A stretch of 64,000 nt of DNA from Lentibacillus persicus (GTDB lineage: Bacteria; Bacillota; Bacilli; Bacillales; Amphibacillaceae). Shown here piece after piece: positions 36,674-45,201 of the stretch. The notes below the pieces were generated by a model, which worked only from the letters and a program-made list of their open reading frames with translations, had not been told where the DNA came from and did no database searches. The first letter of the stretch is position 1. Every line of letters starts with the position of its first letter. The stretch covers positions 124,001 through 188,000 of the forward strand of contig NZ_FOMR01000008.1 in the NCBI RefSeq assembly GCF_900112705.1. The letters are read 5' to 3'. The position numbers and the translations under genes were made by a program.

Positions 36674-38728
36674 GTGCCGTTAAGTGAACGTGATAATAAA
36701 TTGTTTGAAGAGTTAATTCGAAACCCCGGGACGACAAGTCATGTGCTGGAGAAAAAATACGGCTTAACGCGCAGGCAGCTTGGTTACAGCATTAATAAAA
36801 TTAATGACTGGTTAATCAATCAAAACCTTCCAAGTATTGAACGAACGCGCCAAGGTTATTTCATAATGGATCAATCCATTATGACCAGTCTGGGTGCTGA
36901 AACTGAAAACACGCCAATTGAGTCAGCCGTTCTCACAAGTGAACAACGCGTGCAATTAATCATTATGATGCTAGCGGGCAGTGAAGAAGAACTATCACTT
37001 AACCATTTTACAAGTGAACTCGATGTAAGCAGAAACACAGTATTGAATGATTTGAAAGATGCGCAGACGTTGCTTGATAACTATCATCTGAACATTCGGT
37101 ACACACGAAAATTTGGTTACTTGCTTGAAGGCAGGGAATTCCAAATCCGTAAATTGCTCATCACGATTACTTATCAAGTGCTGCAAATGCACGACGGGGC
37201 AAATCGGCTTAAGTCCATCACGTCCATTGATGAAGCGGGAATAGCTGAATATTTGGATCGCATCGAAAACGTCGAAAATAAGCTGAACTTAAAGTTTACG
37301 GATGAAAAAGTGAAAACGATGCCTTATGTTCTCATTTTGATACTCAGAAGAATCACAAAAGGGTATTCCGTTAATCAATTTTCGATTGAGTATGAGGAAC
37401 TATCCAATACAAAAGAGTATCAGGCGACCGAAGAAATTTTTCAGGACGCTGAACAGATACCAATGGAAGAGCGATTATTCATAACACTGCACTTGTTGAC
37501 AACTAATGTGTATCGAACTGAGTTTCCGACAGAAGAGGGTGAGGTTCCGAATCTAGTGCCGGCAATCGATAACATGCTGCGATTGTTTGAAAAAAGTGCC
37601 TGTATTTATTTACAGGAGCGTGAGCAACTGATGGATAAATTGCTGCAGCACTTAAAACCGGCATATTACAGGATTAAGTATCACTTATCGGAGACGGTTT
37701 CGCTTCAAGGGTCGTTAAGCAAAGAATTTAAAGAATTACACCATCTTGTCAGGCAATCAACAGGCCCATTAAAGGATTTAATCGGCAGTGCTATTCCGGA
37801 CAGTGAAGTTACCTATATAACGATGTTGATTGGTGGATGGATGAAGCGGCAGGGTGAAAGTATTGAGAAAAAAACGAAAGCTATTGTCGTCTGTCCGCAA
37901 GGTGTATCCGTATCAAGGCTGATGTTCAATGAATTAAGCGAGCTGTTCCCGGAGTTTGTGTTTCTTGACTCGCTGTCAGTCCGTGAATTTTTAAATTATA
38001 AGTTGGATTATGACATTGTATTTGCACCAACTTATTTGGAAACGAGCAAAAAATTATTTATTGCAAAAGCATTTCTTGGCCGGGAAGATAAACAGCGTCT
38101 CAGGAAACAGGTCATGCTTGAATTGCATGGTTTTATGCCGCAAAACATCGATGTTAGTGAATTGATTGGGATTATTCGGAACCATGCAGTCATTGAAAAT
38201 GAAGAAGCGTTAGAAGCCGATTTGCAGCAGTATATAAACCAGGATGACGCATCTTCGGTTCATCAGCATAGCGAACAGCCCACGCTCAATCTCGATGAGT
38301 TGATTACGCCGGAGATGATTGCGATCAGAAATAACGTTGAATCATGGGAAGAAGCAGTTTGGACCAGTGCTGAACCGCTCGTTGAAAAAGAAATAATAAC
38401 GCCAAATTATGTTGAAGCAATATTTTCATATTCACAAGATCCCTATATTGTAATCAGTCCAAATGTCGCTATCCCGCACGCCTCCCCTGAAGATGGCGTT
38501 AACGAGGTGGGGATGAGCCTGTTGAAACTGGATGAGGGTGTTAACTTTACGCCTGATTATCGCATTCATTTAATTATCGTTATCGCTGCTGTCGATAAGC
38601 AGCAGCACTTGCACGCTCTCATGCAGCTGATGGAACTTGCCTCATCAGAAACGGATCGCAACAGATTGATTAAGGCTGAATCAAAAGAAGCGATTTATTC
38701 GATAATCCAGTCCTATTCCTCGGATTAA
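36674..38728 (+). CDS. PRD-containing transcriptional activator with PTS EIIB and EIIA domains (MtlR type)
   Basis: This 684-aa regulator has two N-terminal helix-turn-helix units (about 1-130, including HVLEKKYGLTRRQLGYSINKI and SELDVSRNTVLNDLKDAQ), two PRD domains (about 190-400), a Gat-type EIIB-like domain (AIVVCPQGVSVSRLMFNEL) and a C-terminal EIIA domain with VAIPHASPEDG. PTS phosphorylation of PRD, EIIB and EIIA sites sets its activity. It lies directly before the PTS genes and should activate them. Start is GTG. Confidence 0.92.
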   Translation: MPLSERDNKLFEELIRNPGTTSHVLEKKYGLTRRQLGYSINKINDWLINQNLPSIERTRQGYFIMDQSIMTSLGAETENTPIESAVLTSEQRVQLIIMMLAGSEEELSLNHFTSELDVSRNTVLNDLKDAQTLLDNYHLNIRYTRKFGYLLEGREFQIRKLLITITYQVLQMHDGANRLKSITSIDEAGIAEYLDRIENVENKLNLKFTDEKVKTMPYVLILILRRITKGYSVNQFSIEYEELSNTKEYQATEEIFQDAEQIPMEERLFITLHLLTTNVYRTEFPTEEGEVPNLVPAIDNMLRLFEKSACIYLQEREQLMDKLLQHLKPAYYRIKYHLSETVSLQGSLSKEFKELHHLVRQSTGPLKDLIGSAIPDSEVTYITMLIGGWMKRQGESIEKKTKAIVVCPQGVSVSRLMFNELSELFPEFVFLDSLSVREFLNYKLDYDIVFAPTYLETSKKLFIAKAFLGREDKQRLRKQVMLELHGFMPQNIDVSELIGIIRNHAVIENEEALEADLQQYINQDDASSVHQHSEQPTLNLDELITPEMIAIRNNVESWEEAVWTSAEPLVEKEIITPNYVEAIFSYSQDPYIVISPNVAIPHASPEDGVNEVGMSLLKLDEGVNFTPDYRIHLIIVIAAVDKQQHLHALMQLMELASSETDRNRLIKAESKEAIYSIIQSYSSD

Positions 38729-38769
38729 GTAACTGGCGTTTGAAGTATACATGAAGGAGAGTTTTGCAA

Positions 38770-39261
38770 ATGAGTGAATTATATTTTAATGAATCTGTTA
38801 TTCTATTAGATTTGGAAAGCGATTCAAAAGAAGATGTTCTGACCCGGATGAGTAAAAACCTCATTGATAAAAATCTTGTAAAAGAAAGCTTTACGGAAGC
38901 GATTGTTTCAAGAGAAAACGAATTTGCCACGGGTCTGCCAACAGGTGACATCCCGGTTGCCATTCCGCATACTGATGTGGAACACGTTAATCAAAAAACG
39001 ATCAGCGTCGGCATATTGAAAGACCCGGTTGATTTCAATGTCATGGGTGATGACAGCGAAACAACACCCGTAAAAGTTGTATTTATGCTCGCGATGGAAG
39101 AGGCCCATTCCCAACTCTCCCTGCTGCAAAAATTAATGCAGGTATTCCAGGATCAAGAGCTGCTCCAAAAATTAGCAAACACGACTGATAAGTCTGAACT
39201 TAAAGACTTACTGGAGGAAAACCTCGAACTTAAATCCTTTGAAGGAGGTGAAGTAAAATGA
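38770..39261 (+). CDS. gatA: PTS EIIA component, galactitol/pentitol type
   Basis: This 163-aa fructose/mannitol-type EIIA carries the phosphorylated His in VAIPHTDVEHV (about His67). It passes phosphate from HPr to the EIIB next to it. AAGGAG lies 7 bases before ATG 38770; a TTG six bases earlier is less likely. It overlaps gatB by 4 bases. Confidence 0.9.
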   Translation: MSELYFNESVILLDLESDSKEDVLTRMSKNLIDKNLVKESFTEAIVSRENEFATGLPTGDIPVAIPHTDVEHVNQKTISVGILKDPVDFNVMGDDSETTPVKVVFMLAMEEAHSQLSLLQKLMQVFQDQELLQKLANTTDKSELKDLLEENLELKSFEGGEVK

Positions 39262-39542
39262 AAAAGAAACAAGTATTGGTAGCATGCGGTGCAGGCATCG
39301 CAACGTCTACTGTTGTAAACAGCGCCATTGAAGAAATGGCTAAAGAACATAAAATTGATGTTGATTTAAAACAAATTAAAATTGCTGAAGTGTCAAGCTA
39401 CGAAGACACTGCTGACTTACTGGTTACAACAGCTAAAACAAAAAAAGAATTTCCATTCCCTGTTATCAACGCACAATCATTCCTGACAGGAATCGGAACA
39501 GATAATACAAAACAACAAATTCTTGAAGAACTTAAGAAATAA
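39258..39542 (+). CDS. gatB: PTS EIIB component, galactitol type
   Basis: The 94-aa protein starts KKKQVLVACGAGIATST, a P-loop-like EIIB motif with the phosphorylated Cys10. It phosphorylates the polyol carried by EIIC. Length matches GatB (94 aa). Its start overlaps the end of gatA. Confidence 0.92.
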   Translation: MKKKQVLVACGAGIATSTVVNSAIEEMAKEHKIDVDLKQIKIAEVSSYEDTADLLVTTAKTKKEFPFPVINAQSFLTGIGTDNTKQQILEELKK

Positions 39543-39551
39543 CACGAATAA

Positions 39552-39581
39552 TCTCGGTTTCCATCGACTTGGAAACCGAGA
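39552..39581 (+). other. Perfect stem-loop between gatB and gatC
   Basis: TCTCGGTTTCCA and TGGAAACCGAGA form a 12-bp stem with a 6-base loop. No U-run follows (ATTCATC). It probably protects or processes the gatAB part of the mRNA. Confidence 0.65.
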
Positions 39582-39610
39582 ATTCATCATACGAAAGAGG
39601 GTGAAAGACC

Positions 39611-40870
39611 ATGCAAGGTTTTGTAGATGTCATTCAAGCATTTCTTGATTTAGGTGCAACCGTTATCTTACCCGTTGTTATATTCTTGTTAGGTCTCTTA
39701 TTCGGTCAAAAACCAGGTAAGGCTTTTCGCTCCGGTATAACAATCGGTGTTGCATTTGTCGGTATTTTTCTTGTGGTCGATTTACTGGTTGAAAACTTAG
39801 GACCTGCAGCTCAGGGAATGGTTGACCGACTAGGGGTTGAATTAAACGTTATTGACGTTGGCTGGCCTGCCACTTCTTCTATTGCGTGGGCTTCCGCAGT
39901 CGCGGCATTTATCATTCCGCTTGGTTTGGTTGTTAACGTTGTAATGCTTGTGACGAAAACAACGAAAACGATGAACGTGGATATTTGGAACTTCTGGCAT
40001 TATACATTCATGGCAGCAGTCGTTTACACAATTTCAGGCAGTATGGTCCAAGGCTTAATTGCCGCTGTTATCTTCCAGGTTATTACACTGAAGATTGCAG
40101 ACTGGACAGCACCAATGGTCAGTGACTTTTATGAACTGCCGGGTGTGTCAATTGCAACCGGAAGTACTGTTTCCTACGCCCCGGGTATCTGGCTCGTAAA
40201 ATTATTGCAAAAAGTCCCTGGGATTAATAAACTGAACGCTGATCCTGAGACGATTCAAAAACGTTTTGGTGTTTTCGGTGAATCGATTTTCATCGGCTTG
40301 TTCCTGGGTGCTGCAATCGGTGCTTTGGCAGGTTACAGCGTCGGGGAAGTAATTAATATTGGTATGGCAATGGCGGCCGTAATGGTATTGATGCCGCGAA
40401 TGGTTAAAATTTTGATGGAAGGGTTAATGCCTGTTTCCGAGTCTGCACGTGAGTGGCTGAATAAACGATTCGGCGACAAAGAAATTTATATCGGGCTTGA
40501 TGCTGCTGTTTTGCTTGGACATCCTTCTGTCATTGCAAGTGCATTAATTCTTGTGCCTATTACCGTTGTGCTCGCTGTAATCTTGCCTGGTAACGCATTG
40601 CTTCCGTTTGGTGACTTGGCGACGATTCCGTTTGTTGTGGCGTTCATTGTCGGTGCAGCACGAGGTAATATTGTTCACTCAGTTATCGTCGGGTCGATCA
40701 TGATCGCATTGTCGCTTTACATGGCAACCGATATCGCCAATGTCTTTACAACAATGGCGGAAAATGCATCATTTGATATGCCTGAAGGGTCTGCCAAGAT
40801 ATCAAGTATTGATCAGGGCGGTAACTTAATTAACTGGGTTATCTGGAAATTCTTTGAGTTATTTAACTAA
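39611..40870 (+). CDS. gatC: PTS EIIC component, galactitol type
   Basis: This 419-aa membrane protein of the Gat EIIC family has about ten hydrophobic segments. It shows the features VELNVIDVGWPATSSIAWAS, NFWHYTFMAAVVY and GLDAAVLLGHPSVIASALILVP. It carries the polyol across the membrane for phosphorylation by GatB. Related Gat-type transporters take galactitol, D-arabitol or xylitol, so the exact substrate is open. GAGGGTGA precedes the ATG. Confidence 0.92.
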   Translation: MQGFVDVIQAFLDLGATVILPVVIFLLGLLFGQKPGKAFRSGITIGVAFVGIFLVVDLLVENLGPAAQGMVDRLGVELNVIDVGWPATSSIAWASAVAAFIIPLGLVVNVVMLVTKTTKTMNVDIWNFWHYTFMAAVVYTISGSMVQGLIAAVIFQVITLKIADWTAPMVSDFYELPGVSIATGSTVSYAPGIWLVKLLQKVPGINKLNADPETIQKRFGVFGESIFIGLFLGAAIGALAGYSVGEVINIGMAMAAVMVLMPRMVKILMEGLMPVSESAREWLNKRFGDKEIYIGLDAAVLLGHPSVIASALILVPITVVLAVILPGNALLPFGDLATIPFVVAFIVGAARGNIVHSVIVGSIMIALSLYMATDIANVFTTMAENASFDMPEGSAKISSIDQGGNLINWVIWKFFELFN

Positions 40871-40926
40871 GTCAATTCCTCTGCCAGACTGCTAGATAAA
40901 TAGACAATGATAGGAGGAAGCATTTC

Positions 40927-41958
40927 ATGAAAGCATTAGTTAAAACAGAACTTGGTTTCGGAAATTTGGAGCTTCAGGACGTCGAAGAACCCAAACCGGG
41001 AAATGGCCAGGTGAAAATCGAAGTTAAGCACGCCGGTATTTGCGGCTCTGATATTCACACCTATGAAGGTCATTACAAAGTTGCAGCACCTGTCACATTA
41101 GGCCATGAATTTGCCGGTGAAATTGTGGAAGTTGGTGAAGACGTCACAGATTACAAGCCGGGCGATCGTGTCACTTCTGAAACAACATTCTATATATGCG
41201 GTGAATGTGAATACTGCAAGGCCGGTGACTATAATCTGTGTAATCATCGGAAAGGACTCGGGACACAGCAGAATGGCGGATTTGCCAAGTATTTAATTGC
41301 CCGAAAAGACAGCTTGCATCGTTTACCTGAAAACGTCAGCTATAAAGAAGCGGCCATGACAGAACCGCTGGCATGCACGCATCATGCGGTGGATAAAACA
41401 GAGATTAACGATCGGGACGTTGCTGTCGTTATTGGACCGGGACCAATCGGCCTATTCACAGCTCAGGTTGCAAAAAGCCGTGGCGCTAAAGTAATTATTA
41501 CCGGACTTACAAATGATAAAGTTCGGCTGGATAAAGCAGAAGAACTGGGAATCGATTATGTTGTGAATACGCAGGAACAAGATGTGAAAGAACTCATTAA
41601 TCGTTTAACAGATGGTTATGGTGCCGACCTTGTGTTTGAGTGTTCAGGCGCTGTACCTGCTGCCAAACAAGGGCTTGATCTGCTTCGCAAAAAAGGTCAA
41701 TACGCACAAGTTGGTATTTTCCCTGAAGCGGTTGTTCAATTCGATATGGAAAAAGTAATTCAGAAAGAAATCCGTGTTGTCGGCAGTCGTAGCCAGAAGC
41801 CGGCTGATTGGGAGCCGTCACTCGAACTAATGAATAATGGCTCGGTTAACGCAATCGACATGGTAACGCATGAATACGACATTTCTCAATGGGATGAAGG
41901 ATATAAGGCTATTAAAGATGGTGAAGCCATTAAAGTGTTGCTCTCACCTATCGACTAA
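40927..41958 (+). CDS. Zinc-dependent medium-chain dehydrogenase, polyol (phosphate) type
   Basis: The 343-aa enzyme has the catalytic zinc site (HAGICGSDIHTYEGHY, GHEFAGEIVEVG), the structural zinc Cys cluster (CGECEYCKAGDYNLC) and the NAD-binding GPGPIGLFTAQVAK. It likely oxidises the polyol phosphate made by the PTS. A second member of the family closes the operon, so the two may act on different stereoisomers or steps. Confidence 0.9.
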   Translation: MKALVKTELGFGNLELQDVEEPKPGNGQVKIEVKHAGICGSDIHTYEGHYKVAAPVTLGHEFAGEIVEVGEDVTDYKPGDRVTSETTFYICGECEYCKAGDYNLCNHRKGLGTQQNGGFAKYLIARKDSLHRLPENVSYKEAAMTEPLACTHHAVDKTEINDRDVAVVIGPGPIGLFTAQVAKSRGAKVIITGLTNDKVRLDKAEELGIDYVVNTQEQDVKELINRLTDGYGADLVFECSGAVPAAKQGLDLLRKKGQYAQVGIFPEAVVQFDMEKVIQKEIRVVGSRSQKPADWEPSLELMNNGSVNAIDMVTHEYDISQWDEGYKAIKDGEAIKVLLSPID

Positions 41959-41981
41959 TACCAGAAAGTGAGCTGAAAGCA

Positions 41982-42653
41982 ATGCAAAAGCAGGAGCTTG
42001 CTGAGATTATTGATTACACGCTGTTAAAGCCCACCACTAATAAAGAAGATATTAAAACGTTCTGCGAAGAAACGATTGAATATGGTTTTAAAACGGTATT
42101 TGTAAATCCGTATTATGTGCCATACGCATATGAACTTTTATCCCCGCATGGCATTAAAGTTGGCGCACCGATTGGTTTCTCACTGGGTGGGGCGACAACA
42201 AAGACGAAAGTTGCCGAAACAAAGGAAGCAATTAACAATGGTGCAGAAGAAATCGATATGCTGATTAATCTCGGTGCTTTGAAATCTCAGGAATACGATG
42301 TTGTGAAGCATGATATTTCAGAAGTGGTTAAAGTATCAGAAGGTTTGACGACCAAAGTAATTATTGAAAATGGTTTGTTGAGTCATGACGAGAAGATAAC
42401 AGCTGCCAAACTGATTGTTGAAGCAGGCGCAGACTTTGTTAAGACAGCTACCGGCTTTAATGGCGGCGGGGCAACGGTTGAAGATGTAAAACTGCTGCGA
42501 TCCGTTGTAGGTGAAGATTTCGGCGTCAAAGCAGCCGGCGGCGTCCGCACGTATGAAGATGCACTGGCAATTATCGAAGCCGGCGCAGATCGAATTGGTG
42601 CAAGCGGCGCGATTGCTATCGTAACCGGTGGTAAATCAAATGCTGCTTATTAA
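41982..42653 (+). CDS. deoC: Deoxyribose-phosphate aldolase family protein
   Basis: This 223-aa class I aldolase keeps the DeoC active site: Asp in EIDMLINLGAL, Schiff-base Lys in FVKTATGF and second Lys in FGVKAAGGVRT. DeoC splits 2-deoxyribose 5-phosphate into acetaldehyde and glyceraldehyde 3-phosphate. No deoxynucleoside genes are near. Its position between two polyol dehydrogenases suggests it cleaves a ketose or deoxy-ketose phosphate made in this pathway. Confidence 0.9.
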   Translation: MQKQELAEIIDYTLLKPTTNKEDIKTFCEETIEYGFKTVFVNPYYVPYAYELLSPHGIKVGAPIGFSLGGATTKTKVAETKEAINNGAEEIDMLINLGALKSQEYDVVKHDISEVVKVSEGLTTKVIIENGLLSHDEKITAAKLIVEAGADFVKTATGFNGGGATVEDVKLLRSVVGEDFGVKAAGGVRTYEDALAIIEAGADRIGASGAIAIVTGGKSNAAY

Positions 42654-42747
42654 CACATGAAGGGCTCAGGCGGGGCGATTGAGCAGAAGTAGGTTGTTCA
42701 ATCGTTCCGGTCTTGCTGACATGAGTCAAAAGAAATGAGGGTTTAAA

Positions 42748-42903
42748 ATGGTCGAAATGATGCTGGAATTTATGCTCGGGCCTTTACGCGGTATAACTGA
42801 TTTTTACGTTGAATACCAAATTTATTTTAATACGCTGATTGTTGGATTTGCACTTTATAAACTATTATTCAGTAAAAAGAACGCTGAAAAAACAGCAGAA
42901 TAA
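42748..42903 (+). CDS. Small membrane protein (51 aa) in the polyol PTS operon
   Basis: An ATG with ATGAGGG about 6 bases upstream opens a 51-codon frame (MVEMMLEFMLGPLRGITDFY ...) ending in TAA at 42901-42903. It has one central hydrophobic helix (IYFNTLIVGFALYKLLF) and a charged KKNAEKTAE tail. It lies between the aldolase and dehydrogenase genes with operon-like spacing (21 bases to the next ATG). I do not recognise a family. It could be a PTS-associated small protein. Confidence 0.7.
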   Translation: MVEMMLEFMLGPLRGITDFYVEYQIYFNTLIVGFALYKLLFSKKNAEKTAE

Positions 42904-42924
42904 ATTACGAAAGGGTGATAATCA

Positions 42925-43977
42925 ATGCGATCCCTTAATCTATACGGTGAACAGGACCTCCGTTTTGAAGACACTTCAGAACCCGTCATCGAAAACGCAG
43001 ATGATGTGATTATTAAAGTGAAATCGGTCGGCATTTGCGGATCTGATATCTCGCGCTATAAAAAACTGGGACCGTATGTGGAAGGCATGACGTTCGGTCA
43101 TGAATTTTCCGGTGAAGTGACAGCGGTCGGTGATGAAGCAGGGGGAATAAAGAAAGGCGATCGTGTCGCAGGCTGTCCGGCATTTTATTGTGGCAAGTGT
43201 GAAAGCTGCCAAAAGGGTGAACTTGCCCGCTGTGAAAATCTGCATGTTATTGGTGCATGGATTCCCGGTTCTTATGCGGAATATGTCAAGCTTCCTGCTG
43301 AAAATGTGATTCATCTTCCGGATAATGTTGATTACGATACAGCAGCGATGGTTGAACCATCATCAGTTGTTGCCCACGGCTTTTACAAGACAAGCATCCA
43401 GCCAGGCGCTGAAGTAGCGATTATGGGCTGCGGCAGTATTGGCCTGCTTGCTGTTCAATGGGCTAAAATTTTCGGAGCCAAAAAAGTGTATGCGATTGAT
43501 ATCGATGACACGAAATTGGAAGTTGCCAAAGAAGTTGGTGCTGATGTTTTAATCAATTCTAAGGAAAAACCGCCACACGAACAGATTGCTGAGCATACTG
43601 ATGGTAAGGGTGTTGATCTGGCAGTTGAATCGGCAGGATCACCGATCACGTCCGCACAAGTTTTCGCTTTGCCGAAAAAAGGCGGCGAAGTTGTTTTTAT
43701 GGGCATTCCTTATGCTGATATTAATATTGAACGTTTCTATTTTGAGCGGATTGTACGGAATGAACTCAGAGTACTCGGCTCCTGGAATGCGATTTCTTCA
43801 CCATTCCCCGGAAAAGAATGGACATCCTCTGTCCACTATATGAGCACAGGTCAAATCAATGTCGAACCAATGATCTCCCATCGCTTGAAATTGGAAGAGG
43901 GACCAGAAACCTTTGATAATCTGATTAATCGCAAAGGCAATTACGTGAAAGTAATGTTTCATCCAGAAGAAGGCTAA
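42925..43977 (+). CDS. gatD: Galactitol-1-phosphate 5-dehydrogenase-like zinc dehydrogenase
   Basis: This 350-aa medium-chain dehydrogenase has VGICGSDISRYKKLGPYVEGMTFGHEFSG (split zinc motif), the structural Cys set CGKCESCQKGELARC and NAD-binding IMGCGSIGLLAVQWAK. It fits GatD, which oxidises galactitol 1-phosphate to tagatose 6-phosphate, but D-arabitol-phosphate dehydrogenases are close relatives. It is the last gene of the operon, followed by a strong hairpin. Confidence 0.88.
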   Translation: MRSLNLYGEQDLRFEDTSEPVIENADDVIIKVKSVGICGSDISRYKKLGPYVEGMTFGHEFSGEVTAVGDEAGGIKKGDRVAGCPAFYCGKCESCQKGELARCENLHVIGAWIPGSYAEYVKLPAENVIHLPDNVDYDTAAMVEPSSVVAHGFYKTSIQPGAEVAIMGCGSIGLLAVQWAKIFGAKKVYAIDIDDTKLEVAKEVGADVLINSKEKPPHEQIAEHTDGKGVDLAVESAGSPITSAQVFALPKKGGEVVFMGIPYADINIERFYFERIVRNELRVLGSWNAISSPFPGKEWTSSVHYMSTGQINVEPMISHRLKLEEGPETFDNLINRKGNYVKVMFHPEEG

Positions 43978-43985
43978 ATTATTGC

Positions 43986-44036
43986 GGGGACAGTCCCCCA
44001 CCACGGTGACGTATTAAAGTGGTGGGGGACTGACCC
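43986..44036. terminator. GGGGACAGTCCCCCACCAC palindrome after the polyol operon
   Basis: GGGGACAGTCCCCCACCAC pairs with GTGGTGGGGGACTGACCCC around a 14-base loop, followed by GTTTTGACCCCGTTTTCC. It belongs to the same palindrome family as 34311-34362 and probably terminates the operon. Confidence 0.8.
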
Positions 44037-44057
44037 CGTTTTGACCCCGTTTTCCTC

Positions 44058-44120
44058 TTGACATTACCGCCCTAATATTTTATCATTCTTACAAACGTAA
44101 CAACGAATAACGAATGTAAT
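44058..44120 (+). promoter_or_regulatory. Promoter and SorC-type operator of regulator 1
   Basis: TTGACA (44058-44063) and TATCAT (44081-44086) are 17 bases apart. Two bases later comes TTACAAACGTAA ... AACGAATGTAA (44089-44119), an inverted repeat with outer ends 31 bp apart. The same design occurs at 47990, 49144, 51364 and 53744. Position just after the -10 box suggests repression or inducer-dependent control, including autoregulation. Confidence 0.7.
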
Positions 44121-44157
44121 AGTGATACTATAATATATTAAAGAAAAGAGCGATCGT

Positions 44158-45099
44158 ATGTTAAGTTGGGAAGAACGCCGGTTAATGGTCAAAGTGGCTA
44201 AGTTATATTACTTCGAAGGCTGGACACAGGCGGAGATCGCCCGAAAAAATAATGTTTCACGCCCGGTGATTTCCAAGCTTTTGAACAACGCTAAAAAAGA
44301 GGGGCTTGTGGAAATCTACATTAAAGATGAAACCGTGCACACGGTTGATTTGGAACAGAAGCTGGAAAAGATGTATGGCCTTGATGAAGTGATTGTGGTT
44401 TCCACGGCCGGCTATGAACCGGTGATGGCGAAACGGCAGCTTGGAAAGACGGCTGCTGCTTATGTCGGGAAGAAATTGCAAAACGTGAAAAGTGTCGGAA
44501 TCTCTTGGGGGACAACACTTTTATCGCTCGTCGAAGAATACCCGTATGAACGACGCGATGATATTCAAATTGTTCCGATCGTCGGTGGCATGGGAACGAA
44601 AGATGTTCATATTCATTCCAATCAGCTTGCGTTCCACCTGGCTCAGAAGATGAATACAGCTTGTTCTTACCTATATGCACCGGCAATGGTGGAATCGGAT
44701 GACTTGAAAGAACGGCTCGTCAATTCCAAGGATATTGCCCACGTTCTTGAGCGAGCGAGAAATGTGGACATGGCGTTTGTCAGTGTCGGAACACCTTATA
44801 AAAGTTCTACCATGAAATCGATCGGCTATTTGGATGATGATGATATTCATTCGTTGAGCAAGGCCGGCGCTGTTGGCGATATCAGTTCCCGGTTTTTTGA
44901 CGCAGCAGGGGAGGAAATTGATCACCCATTGAACAATCAAGTTATCGGGCTTAATTTGGAGGAAATAAAAAATATCCCACAAGTCATTGGGATTGTCGAA
45001 GGATCATATAAGCTGGACAGTATTGAAGCAGCTTTAAGCGGCGGTTACCTCAATACCCTAATTATTGATGACCAGACTGCCCAAGCGTTGATACAATAG
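44158..45099 (+). CDS. SorC-family sugar-binding transcriptional regulator 1
   Basis: This 313-aa protein has an N-terminal helix-turn-helix (LYYFEGWTQAEIARKNNVSR, then PVISKLLNNAKKEGLV) and a SorC effector domain of the sugar-isomerase fold (VGISWGTTLLSLVEEYP, IVPIVGGMGTKDVH, VGDISSRFFDAAGEEIDHPLN). It is clearly paralogous to the gene at 48131, including the shared IKDETVHTV block. Its own promoter carries the common operator. The ligand is probably a phosphorylated polyol or ketose. Confidence 0.93.
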   Translation: MLSWEERRLMVKVAKLYYFEGWTQAEIARKNNVSRPVISKLLNNAKKEGLVEIYIKDETVHTVDLEQKLEKMYGLDEVIVVSTAGYEPVMAKRQLGKTAAAYVGKKLQNVKSVGISWGTTLLSLVEEYPYERRDDIQIVPIVGGMGTKDVHIHSNQLAFHLAQKMNTACSYLYAPAMVESDDLKERLVNSKDIAHVLERARNVDMAFVSVGTPYKSSTMKSIGYLDDDDIHSLSKAGAVGDISSRFFDAAGEEIDHPLNNQVIGLNLEEIKNIPQVIGIVEGSYKLDSIEAALSGGYLNTLIIDDQTAQALIQ

Positions 45100-45137
45100 C
45101 TGTGATTCATAAATAGCTGGCGGTTACATGCGGCGCA

Positions 45138-45195
45138 AACTAAAAGAAGCGAAAGCTCAGGGGTCTTCGCCTGCACGTTTCGCCTCTTTTTAGTT
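45138..45195. terminator. Bidirectional terminator between regulator 1 and the minus-strand dehydrogenase
   Basis: AACTAAAAGAAGCGAAA pairs imperfectly with TTTCGCCTCTTTTTAGTT around a GC-containing loop, with T-runs on both sides. Confidence 0.6.
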
Positions 45196-45201
45196 TCAAC
45201 C

